A DNA stretch of 5,767 nucleotides from Phycisphaerae bacterium (lineage in GTDB: Bacteria; Planctomycetota; Phycisphaerae; Sedimentisphaerales; Anaerohalosphaeraceae): positions 1-5,767 of the forward strand of contig PXAQ01000086.1 in assembly GCA_003567095.1 (NCBI GenBank). The letters run 5' to 3'. The position numbers and the translations under genes were made by a program. Each line of letters begins with the position of its first letter. The stretch's first letter is position 1. Below are positions 1 through 5,767 of this stretch, one piece after another. The notes below the pieces were generated by a model. It was not told the origin of the DNA, ran no database searches, and worked only from the letters and a program-made list of their open reading frames with translations.

Positions 1-213
1 CGCATTGTCGCGCTGATCAACGACGATTCCAACGCCGTCGGGTCGGTGCATCTGGGCGTGGTGCATCTGTGGACGCTGGAGGCCGAGGCGGTCGAAAAAC
101 GGGAGCAGATGATTACCCAGATGGCCTTTATGACGCCGGAGCAGCTGGCCGCCGAGCGGGATACGATGGAAACCTGGTCGCAGTTGTGCTTCGATGAACT
201 GATCGCACGATAA
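1..213 (+). CDS. NUDIX-family phosphoesterase-like protein, C-terminal 70 residues (5' end outside window)
   Basis: The frame is open from the first base and ends in TAA at 211-213, giving 70 residues. An Ile-Asn-Asp-Asp-Ser-Asn segment (residues 6-11 of the fragment) is followed by Val-Gly-Ser-Val-His-Leu-Gly-Val-Val-His (13-22), an acidic stretch with Lys-Arg-Glu (33-35), and a terminal Glu-Thr-Trp-Ser-Gln-Leu-Cys block (57-63). This order matches, from memory, the C-terminal half of the predicted NUDIX phosphoesterase family COG4112, whose members are about 200 residues long. The NUDIX box (GX5EX7REUXEEXGU), which binds the metal and does the hydrolysis, would lie upstream of the window, so activity and substrate cannot be judged. 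The protein is probably soluble and cytoplasmic, because no hydrophobic segment is seen. recQ starts 21 bases after the stop on the same strand, so the two may be co-transcribed. The family call is moderately sure and the function is not known. Confidence 0.72.
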   Translation, partial: RIVALINDDSNAVGSVHLGVVHLWTLEAEAVEKREQMITQMAFMTPEQLAAERDTMETWSQLCFDELIAR

Positions 214-234
214 GATCGCCAAAGGCCCTGTATC

Positions 235-2379
235 ATGATGGATGCGATTACCAAGGCGCTGAATCAATACTGGGGGTACACGACGTTTCTGCCGCTGCAG
301 GCCGAGGCGATGGCCTGTATCGCAGAGGGTCGCGATTCGGTGGTTGTGCTGCCGACCGGCGGGGGCAAGTCGCTGTGTTTTCAGGCCCCCGCGGTGACAT
401 TGCCGGGCCTGGCGGTGGTGGTCTCGCCGCTGATTGCCCTGATGAAAGACCAGGTCGACGGGCTGATTCAGTGCGGCGTCCTGGCCGGGCGGCTGGACAG
501 CTCGCAGTCGGCCTCCGACCAGCAGGCCGTGATGGCGGCTATTGGCGACGGCACGCTGAAACTGTTGTACCTGTCGCCCGAGCGGTTGCTGAGCAACGGG
601 TTTCCGGAGTTTTTGGAAACCCTGAACATTTCTTTTTTTGCCATCGACGAGGCTCATTGCGTCAGTATGTGGGGGCACGATTTTCGCCCGGAGTACCGCC
701 AGCTCGGTCGGCTCAAAAAGCTGTTTCCCGATATTCCGGTTGCCGCCTACACCGCCACCGCCACTGAGCAGGTGCAAACCGACATCGCCGAGCAGTTGGG
801 GCTGCGAAACGCCAGGCTGCTGATCGGCTCGTTTGACCGGCCCAATCTCGTGTACAAGTCCCAGCCGCGGACCGTGATTTTGCAGCAGGTCTGCCAGGTA
901 CTGGATCGGCACAAAGAAGAATCCGGCGTGATATATTGCCTGCGGCGTAAAGATGTCGACCAGATGTGTGCGCAGCTCAACGCGCGGGGCTATTGTGCGG
1001 CGCCCTACCACGCGGGCATGAGCGATGCGGACCGAAAAGCCAGCCAGGACCGCTTCATCACCGAACAGGTGCATATCATCGTCGCCACGATCGCCTTCGG
1101 GATGGGCATCGATAAGTCAAATGTGCGGTATGTCATTCACGCCGGTATGCCCAAGTCGCTGGAGCATTATCAGCAGGAAAGCGGCCGGGCAGGGCGCGAC
1201 GGGCTGGAGGCGGAATGCTGCCTGTTTTACGGCGGCGGTGATTACGGTCTATGGCAGTTTCTGATGCGCGACATGCCCGAGGAAGCTAAAAGAATCGCCA
1301 CTTTCAAGCTGTCGGATATGTACAGTTACTGCACCGGCGGACTGTGTCGGCATCGGGCGATCCTGAACTATTTCGGCCAAACGCCGGACAAGGACAACTG
1401 CGGCGCGTGCGATGTGTGTCTGGGTCATCTGGAGACGATGGACGACGGCTTTGTGCTCGCTCAGAAGATTTTGTCGTGTATTGTCCGTCTCGAACAGCGC
1501 TTCGGCGCCGGTTATACCGCGCGCGTGCTGCTCGGCTCCAAAGATCAGCGCATCCTCGAAAGCGGCCACGATACATTAAGTACGTACGGCCTGCTGAGCG
1601 ACCGGTCCAAACATGCCGTGCGCGACTGGATCGAACAGCTTGTCGGGCAGGGCTGTATCGAAAAGACCGGCGAGTATAACGTCCTGACGGTCACGCCGAA
1701 GGGCTGGCAGGTCCTGCGGGGTCAGCTTACGCCGCGCCTGTTCAAGGCCGCCGAAAAACCGGCCAAAGTCTCGCGCATCGCCACCGACTCCTGGCAAGGC
1801 GTAGATCGGGGGTTGTTTGAGGCGTTGCGTCAGCTTCGCAACCGAATCGCCAAAAAAAGCCGGCTGCCGGCCTACCTGATCTTCGGTGACGCGACCTTGC
1901 GCGACCTGGCTCGACAGCGCCCCGCGACGCCGGCGGCGCTGCTGAATGTCAAAGGCGTCGGCCAAAAGAAGTGCGATCAGTACGGTCAGGCCGTGTTGGA
2001 CACGATCAGCTCCTACTGCCGCACGCATGACCTGCAACGCGACACCACAAACTCGACCGACGTGCCCAATACCGGCCAAGTGCGCAGCGGGGCTCGGCAG
2101 GCGGCCTTTAAGCTCTTTGCCCGGCAACGCCCACTCAAAGAAGTCGCTGCCTCGGTGCGGCGCGCCGAATCGACCGCCCTTCAATACCTGGTCGAATACA
2201 TCGGACATGAGCGCATCGTCGTTCCGCAGCCGTGGGTCGATGAGCCGACGTTTGACCGCATCGCCGAAGCGAGCCAAAACAGCGATCTGAGCAAGATCAA
2301 GCCGGTTTTTGAGCAGCTCAACGGCCACATTAGCTACGACGCAATCCGCATCAGCTTGGCCTGCCTGCGGAACCGATAA
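235..2379 (+). CDS. recQ: ATP-dependent DNA helicase RecQ
   Basis: A complete 714-residue superfamily 2 helicase that unwinds DNA 3' to 5' using ATP in recombination and replication-fork repair. Motifs seen: motif 0 glutamine Q22; Walker A Thr-Gly-Gly-Gly-Lys-Ser 41-46; Walker B Asp-Glu-Ala-His 138-141; the RecQ aromatic-rich loop starting Trp146-Gly-His-Asp-Phe150; motif III Thr-Ala-Thr-Ala 173-176; motif IV near 231-242; motif V Ala-Phe-Gly-Met-Gly-Ile-Asp 287-293; motif VI Gln-Glu-Ser-Gly-Arg-Ala-Gly-Arg 314-321. The zinc cysteines appear to be C371, C389, C392 and C395. An RQC winged helix follows at about 405-500 (Gly-His-Asp at 444-446), an HRDC domain at about 525-592, and a C-terminal helix-turn-helix extension at about 613-710. 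No key residue is missing, so the protein looks active. E. coli RecQ is about 610 residues; the extra length here is the C-terminal extension. The start is an ATGATG doublet (235 or 238) with AAAGG at 221-225 as a weak Shine-Dalgarno. It lies 21 bases after the NUDIX gene. Confidence 0.97.
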   Translation: MMDAITKALNQYWGYTTFLPLQAEAMACIAEGRDSVVVLPTGGGKSLCFQAPAVTLPGLAVVVSPLIALMKDQVDGLIQCGVLAGRLDSSQSASDQQAVMAAIGDGTLKLLYLSPERLLSNGFPEFLETLNISFFAIDEAHCVSMWGHDFRPEYRQLGRLKKLFPDIPVAAYTATATEQVQTDIAEQLGLRNARLLIGSFDRPNLVYKSQPRTVILQQVCQVLDRHKEESGVIYCLRRKDVDQMCAQLNARGYCAAPYHAGMSDADRKASQDRFITEQVHIIVATIAFGMGIDKSNVRYVIHAGMPKSLEHYQQESGRAGRDGLEAECCLFYGGGDYGLWQFLMRDMPEEAKRIATFKLSDMYSYCTGGLCRHRAILNYFGQTPDKDNCGACDVCLGHLETMDDGFVLAQKILSCIVRLEQRFGAGYTARVLLGSKDQRILESGHDTLSTYGLLSDRSKHAVRDWIEQLVGQGCIEKTGEYNVLTVTPKGWQVLRGQLTPRLFKAAEKPAKVSRIATDSWQGVDRGLFEALRQLRNRIAKKSRLPAYLIFGDATLRDLARQRPATPAALLNVKGVGQKKCDQYGQAVLDTISSYCRTHDLQRDTTNSTDVPNTGQVRSGARQAAFKLFARQRPLKEVAASVRRAESTALQYLVEYIGHERIVVPQPWVDEPTFDRIAEASQNSDLSKIKPVFEQLNGHISYDAIRISLACLRNR
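2071..2370 (+). other. C-terminal helix-turn-helix (HTH_40-like) extension of RecQ
   Basis: Residues about 613-712 of RecQ lie beyond the HRDC domain, after a Thr/Asn/Asp-rich linker at about 600-612. They hold an Ala-Phe-Lys-Leu-Phe helix (624-628), a Pro-Leu-Lys-Glu-Val-Ala turn region (633-638) and a Ser-Thr-Ala-Leu-Gln-Tyr-Leu recognition-like helix (646-652), ending with a short helical repeat. This resembles the 'helix-turn-helix domain' (HTH_40, Pfam PF14493) found at the C-terminus of many bacterial RecQ proteins, where it probably adds a DNA contact. The assignment rests on pattern and position only. The exact domain limits are approximate. Confidence 0.6.
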
Positions 2380-2401
2380 AACAAGCGCGGCTGTTTAATA
2401 C

Positions 2402-2406
2402 AGGAA
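2402..2406 (+). promoter_or_regulatory. Shine-Dalgarno site of the glycosyltransferase gene
   Basis: AGGAA lies 7 bases before the ATG at 2414, a standard spacing. It is the clearest ribosome-binding site in the window and supports that ATG as the start. It sits in the 34-base gap after recQ, where no convincing promoter was seen, so the gene is likely transcribed from upstream. Confidence 0.65.
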
Positions 2407-2413
2407 CACGACA

Positions 2414-3532
2414 ATGACACAGATAATTCTTGCCGCAGTTGTGCTGCCGGTTGCGGCGATGGCGGCCTGTGCGGGCCTGACGGCGGTGGTGCGGCGGCAA
2501 GCGGTGCGACGGTCGTTTGTTGCTCGGCCGCAGGCGGATCGCTATCATCGCTCGGTCATCGCACTGGGCGGCGGGGCGGCCATTTTCTGGACACTGGCGA
2601 TCTTTATCCTGGCCGGGGCGGCGGCGGTGCGATTTGTCGTTGCGCCGGGATACCTGGACGGGTGGCTCTCGCCGAGTCTGCTGGAGCACACCGAGGGATT
2701 TATTTCCAGGATGCCCCAACTGATGGTGGTGCTGGGCGTGGCCCTGGCGCTTCACCTGATGGGATTGTGGGACGACATCAAGCATTTGGGGCCGTTTTTC
2801 AAGCTGACGGTGCAGTTGGCCGCGGCCTTTGCGGCGGTGGTATGGGCTGATGTGCGGATTACGTTATTTATCGAAAGCAATCTTGTGACCGCGATCCTTT
2901 CGGTGTTTTGGATCGTACTCATAATAAACGTATTCAATTTTCTGGATAATATGGACGGCCTGAGTGCCGGTATCGCGGCCATCGCCACCGGGGTGCTGAT
3001 GGCCGCGGCGATGCGCAGCGGGCAGTTTTTTGTCGCCGCAATGGGTCTTGTTTTCCTGGGGGCTTTGCTGGGGTTTCTGGTGTTCAATTTTCCGCCGGCA
3101 AGTATTTTTATGGGCGATGCCGGTTCGATGGTGGTCGGTTTTTTCGTGGCCTTGCTGACGGCGAGAACGACCTATTATGACCCGACCCTTGGCACGCCGC
3201 TTTATTCGGTGTTTATGCCTGTGGTGGTGATGGCCGTGCCGCTGTACGACTTTGTCACGGTGACGTTCCTGCGGCTTAAGCAGGGCAGAAGCCCGTTTGT
3301 CGGCGATACGCAGCATTTTTCACACCGGCTCAAGCGGCGGGGCCTGTCCGACCGGCATGTGGCGCTGACCTTGTACCTGGCGACGCTGTGTACCGGTCTG
3401 GGCGGCATTATTCTCCAAGAAGCCAGCCTGGCAGGGGCGGTGCTGGTCTTCGTCCAGACGGTGCTGATTTTGGTCATTGTCGGGATTCTCGAGGCCAGCT
3501 CCGCTGTCAACAGCAATGGATCGACACGTTGA
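2414..3532 (+). CDS. Polyprenyl-phosphate sugar-1-phosphate transferase, MraY/WecA/TagO family (glycosyltransferase family 4)
   Basis: A 372-residue integral membrane protein with about 10-11 hydrophobic segments, first at about 2-26 and last at about 339-359. The family moves a sugar-1-phosphate (often HexNAc-1-phosphate) from a UDP-sugar to undecaprenyl phosphate on the inner face of the cytoplasmic membrane, the first step of O-antigen, teichoic-acid linkage or similar glycan synthesis. Seen motifs: a Tyr-His-Arg stretch leading to Gly-Gly-Gly (44-54); the Mg-binding Asp-Asp pair D120-D121 in Leu-Trp-Asp-Asp; Asn-Val-Phe-Asn-Phe-Leu-Asp-Asn-Met-Asp-Gly (172-182), the family's most diagnostic stretch; Met-Gly-Asp-Ala-Gly-Ser (233-238); Leu-Tyr-Asp (277-279); and Gly-Arg-Ser-Pro-Phe (291-295) followed by Asp-Thr-Gln-His-Phe-Ser-His (298-304), the cytoplasmic His loop typical of WecA/TagO and not of MraY. 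All expected catalytic residues are present. The sugar cannot be predicted. Its stop overlaps the start of the ligase-like gene, which supports a joint role in surface glycan assembly. Confidence 0.93.
   Translation: MTQIILAAVVLPVAAMAACAGLTAVVRRQAVRRSFVARPQADRYHRSVIALGGGAAIFWTLAIFILAGAAAVRFVVAPGYLDGWLSPSLLEHTEGFISRMPQLMVVLGVALALHLMGLWDDIKHLGPFFKLTVQLAAAFAAVVWADVRITLFIESNLVTAILSVFWIVLIINVFNFLDNMDGLSAGIAAIATGVLMAAAMRSGQFFVAAMGLVFLGALLGFLVFNFPPASIFMGDAGSMVVGFFVALLTARTTYYDPTLGTPLYSVFMPVVVMAVPLYDFVTVTFLRLKQGRSPFVGDTQHFSHRLKRRGLSDRHVALTLYLATLCTGLGGIILQEASLAGAVLVFVQTVLILVIVGILEASSAVNSNGSTR
3529..3532 (+). other. TTGA stop/start overlap between glycosyltransferase and ligase genes
   Basis: The TGA stop of the transferase (3530-3532) overlaps a TTG codon (3529-3531) in the ligase frame, a four-base arrangement like the common ATGA overlap. 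Only a weak GGA (3518-3520) lies upstream, so reinitiation by ribosomes finishing the transferase is a plausible way to start the ligase. No ATG occurs in the ligase frame between here and 3685, and a start at 3685 would remove the first hydrophobic segment. Confidence 0.6.
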
Positions 3533-5767
3533 GACAAAAAAAAACGCACAATAAAAAACACAGCACACACTCGACAGTTAAGCCGGCCTGGCTCAACGCC
3601 GCCGATCAGGGGCTGCTGGTGGTGCTGCTGGCGGCCGCGGCGCTGCGGGTGACGTTCATTGAAACGCCGCACGTTGAGCCGCCGATGCAGGCGGAGCTGT
3701 TGAGCAATGAGGCAATCAGCCTGCTGATGTCATTTGTCTTCTGGGCGGCGCTGGCGGCGTGGTTGATCCTTGCCGCCGTGGCCGGTCGGCTGCGCTGGCG
3801 GCGAACCTGGATTGCCAAGCCGGTAACGCTGTTTTGTGCGGTTGGGCTGACGGGGGTGTTTTTTGCCTCGGATAAACGGGCGGCCCTGACCGACTGGGCG
3901 GTGTTGCTGTCCGGCCCGGTCGCGGCCATTCTGGCCATCCAGCTTTTTGACACGAGAGAAAAGGTGCGCCTGTTTTTATGGCTGCTGCTGGCAGTTGGGG
4001 CGGCTACGACGTATGCCTGTTACGATAAGATGACTGCCTCAAGTGAGGTGCTCATTGCTGAGTACGAGCGCGACCCGGAGACTTTCCTTGAAGCGCTTGG
4101 CATCGAGCCGGGCAGTATGTCCCACTGGCATTATGAGCATCGGCTGTACGGGCGCGATGTATCGGGCTTTTTGACGACGAGCAACTCCACAGGGTCGTTT
4201 TTATTGCTGGCAGTGTTTTCCGGTGCGGGGCTGTGCGTTGAGGCCTTCGGCGCCAAACGCGCAGTTGATGACGACAAATCCGCTTCTGGGAAGACAAAAC
4301 GTCAGGAGACACTGGCGGCGGGGGTCTGCATCGCGCTGGCAACGACCATTGCGCTGGCCGGGCTGCTGATGACCCAAAGCAAAGGGGCCATCGGTGCGCT
4401 GCTTGTCTTTGCGCCGATTCTGACGGTGTGCCTGCTGTGCGGCAAAACGCTTTGGGCGTGGCGCCGCGGCATTGTAGCCGGGCTGGTGGTCTTTGCGCTG
4501 GCCGCGGCGGCGGCGATGATTGTCTACGGCACTCGGCACGGCCGTCTGCCCGGCGGCAACTCGATGCTCGTGCGCTGGCAGTATTGGGTTTCGTCGGTCG
4601 AGATGTTTCGGGAATCTCCACTGCTCGGCGTCGGCGGCGGCAACTACGCGGCCCATTATTTGACCCACAAAATTCCCGCCGCCCCGGAGACCATCGGCGA
4701 CCCGCATAACTGGATATTTTCGCTGTTGTGCACGTACGGCCTGCTCGGCCTGGCGGCGATGGCCTTTGCGCTGCTGCGCCCGTTGGGACGATTATTTGCT
4801 CCCTTAGGGTGGGCTATGCCTGCCGCCAGCGGTGGCGGCGATTTGGATTTGGCCAACGTCCGGCCTTATCACGAGCGGTATCTTTGGTTGGCACTGCTCG
4901 GGGTGGTCTCGGCGGCCATGCTGCTGATCCGGCCGGGGTTGCTGCATTTGCCTGTTCAGGATCATTCGGCTGCGGAATGGGCGGCGGCGTTTTTGCTACT
5001 GATCGTGATCCCCGCAGCGATCATCGCAGTGGTCTTTGGGCTGCTGCGGCGTGCCGGGGCAGGCGACGCCTCGACACATCGGGCCAATCTGGCCTTGATC
5101 GTTGCGTTGGGCTGTGGGGTGGCAGCGGTCTTGCTGCATAACCTGGTGGACTTTGCGTTGTTCGAGCCGGGGGTGTGGACGTTTTTCTGGCTGACAATCG
5201 CCGCGTCTCTGGCGCTGGTTGATATGCACGCCGAAAACAGCGACATTCTAGAGATTCCGTTGTCGGCGCCGCGGCGCCGGTGGGCCGTGCTGCTGTTGAC
5301 GCTGGCGACAGCAGGAGGGGTGGGCCTGTTTGTTGTCCGGCCGCCGGTACGGCGCGGGGTGTTGATATATCAGGCCGTCAACGCGGCCGGTTTTGAAAAG
5401 ACCGGCGCAACGCTGAGCCAAGCGGTTGCTGCCGACCGGCTCTCGCCTAAAGCGGCACAGTTTGCGGCACGCCTGCTGCACGGGCATTTCGAATCAAACA
5501 GGACCGCCGAGACGCTCACGCCGCTGGAAATGGCAGGCCAGTTTGCCGAGATTGCCATGGCCCGCCACCCGGCCGATCCGCGACCGCGGCGTTTGCTGGG
5601 CGACATTTTTCTGGCCAAAGCCGCACAGGCCGACGATGCCGCGCAACAGCAAGCGTTCCGACAACAGGCTTACCAGGCATTCCAGCAGGCCCGGCAGCGA
5701 TACCCCGGCTCGGATATCATTAACTACCGGCTGGGTGTTCTGGCTGAGCAGTTGGGTGAACCTGAAC
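3529..5767 (+). CDS. O-antigen ligase / Wzy-type polymerase-like membrane protein with TPR-like C-terminus (3' end outside window)
   Basis: The frame is open to the right edge, giving at least 746 residues. A basic, His/Ser/Thr-rich tail (1-20) precedes many hydrophobic segments, for example at about 28-44, 64-85, 98-113, 124-140, 147-164, 223-238, 265-281, 286-304, 314-331, 396-419, 454-468, 484-505, 521-536, 549-564 and 585-602. The O-antigen ligase (Wzy_C, PF04932) signature lies in and after the main outer loop: Arg349-Trp350, Leu-Gly-Val-Gly-Gly-Gly-Asn (366-372), Asp-Pro-His-Asn (391-394, with H393 at the position of the important WaaL histidine) and Tyr-Gly-Leu-Leu-Gly-Leu (403-408). 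These enzymes join or polymerise lipid-linked glycans at the periplasmic face. After the last membrane segment, residues about 620-746 are helical and TPR-like (His-Pro-Ala-Asp-Pro at 680-684, Tyr-Pro-Gly-Ser at 725-728). TTG at 3529 is preferred as start because of its TTGA overlap and because it keeps the first membrane segment. Ligase, polymerase and protein O-glycosyltransferase cannot be separated by sequence alone. Confidence 0.88.
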   Translation, partial: MRQKKTHNKKHSTHSTVKPAWLNAADQGLLVVLLAAAALRVTFIETPHVEPPMQAELLSNEAISLLMSFVFWAALAAWLILAAVAGRLRWRRTWIAKPVTLFCAVGLTGVFFASDKRAALTDWAVLLSGPVAAILAIQLFDTREKVRLFLWLLLAVGAATTYACYDKMTASSEVLIAEYERDPETFLEALGIEPGSMSHWHYEHRLYGRDVSGFLTTSNSTGSFLLLAVFSGAGLCVEAFGAKRAVDDDKSASGKTKRQETLAAGVCIALATTIALAGLLMTQSKGAIGALLVFAPILTVCLLCGKTLWAWRRGIVAGLVVFALAAAAAMIVYGTRHGRLPGGNSMLVRWQYWVSSVEMFRESPLLGVGGGNYAAHYLTHKIPAAPETIGDPHNWIFSLLCTYGLLGLAAMAFALLRPLGRLFAPLGWAMPAASGGGDLDLANVRPYHERYLWLALLGVVSAAMLLIRPGLLHLPVQDHSAAEWAAAFLLLIVIPAAIIAVVFGLLRRAGAGDASTHRANLALIVALGCGVAAVLLHNLVDFALFEPGVWTFFWLTIAASLALVDMHAENSDILEIPLSAPRRRWAVLLLTLATAGGVGLFVVRPPVRRGVLIYQAVNAAGFEKTGATLSQAVAADRLSPKAAQFAARLLHGHFESNRTAETLTPLEMAGQFAEIAMARHPADPRPRRLLGDIFLAKAAQADDAAQQQAFRQQAYQAFQQARQRYPGSDIINYRLGVLAEQLGEPE

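Noticed and set aside
633..639. T7 run (633-639) and A7 run (1852-1858) inside recQ as possible slippage sites
   Set aside because: The reading frame and motifs are intact on both sides, the runs encode Phe-Phe before Walker B and Lys-Lys near HRDC, and seven bases is not remarkable.
375..767. A 130-codon + strand frame within recQ
   Set aside because: It overlaps the helicase motifs of recQ in another frame and has the Arg/Gly/Pro-rich composition of a shadow frame.
1580..1593. A 14-base match between recQ (about 1580-1593) and the ligase gene (about 4733-4746)
   Set aside because: Both copies encode Thr-Tyr-Gly-Leu-Leu-like segments that each belong to their own domain motif; best explained as chance plus shared codon preference.
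1576..2328. A 250-codon open frame on the minus strand, antisense to recQ
   Set aside because: It lies wholly inside the RQC/HRDC/C-terminal coding region of recQ, its translation matches no family I recognise, and long antisense frames are common in GC-rich genes.
2379..2396. Small hairpin just after the recQ stop (AAACA and GC paired with GC and TGTTT, one bulged A, GCG loop)
   Set aside because: Only seven base pairs, mostly A-T, and no T-run follows, so it is not a credible intrinsic terminator.
2350..2413. Possible promoter ahead of the glycosyltransferase gene
   Set aside because: AT-rich hexamers are present but no -35/-10 pair with acceptable spacing could be found.
4052..4707. Overlapping minus-strand frames of 168-189 codons opposite the ligase gene
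   Set aside because: The + strand frame carries the clear Wzy_C signature here; the minus-strand products are Arg/Pro/Ala-rich without recognisable domains.

Overview
The window is a stretch of ordinary GC-rich bacterial chromosome with four genes packed head to tail on the + strand. They are the 3' end of a NUDIX-family phosphoesterase-like gene (1-213), a complete recQ DNA helicase (235-2379), a complete polytopic sugar-phosphate transferase of the MraY/WecA/TagO family (2414-3532), and the first ~746 codons of an O-antigen-ligase/polymerase-like membrane protein (3529 to the right edge). No RNA gene, mobile element, CRISPR array or origin was found. No gap between genes exceeds 34 bases, so there is no long non-coding stretch.

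Organism: the high GC content, the style of the glycosyltransferase N-terminus (a Tyr-His-Arg stretch leading into a Gly-Gly-Gly segment) and the His-Asn-Leu-Val-Asp-Phe / Phe-Glu-Pro-Gly-Val segments of the ligase recall Planctomycetota, possibly Phycisphaerae. This is an impression from remembered family sequences and not a database result. The glycan genes fit a bacterium that makes polyprenyl-linked surface polysaccharide.

Layout: the left pair (NUDIX protein, recQ) is separated by 21 bases, and recQ starts at a tandem ATGATG. The gap between recQ and the glycosyltransferase is 34 bases and contains a good Shine-Dalgarno (AGGAA) but no convincing terminator or promoter. The glycosyltransferase stop codon and the proposed ligase start share bases in a TTGA overlap, which points to translational coupling. 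All four genes could lie on one transcript, but only the last pair has an obvious functional link.

How the genes work together: the transferase would place a sugar-1-phosphate on a polyprenyl-phosphate carrier at the cytoplasmic face. The ligase/polymerase-like protein would act on the finished lipid-linked glycan at the outer face. RecQ is a nucleic-acid repair enzyme that seems to be a neighbour only. The least routine feature is the ligase gene: it has a TTG start and a nine-A run just after that start, and it carries a TPR-like C-terminal extension that continues past the window edge. I do not see a previously undescribed system here.
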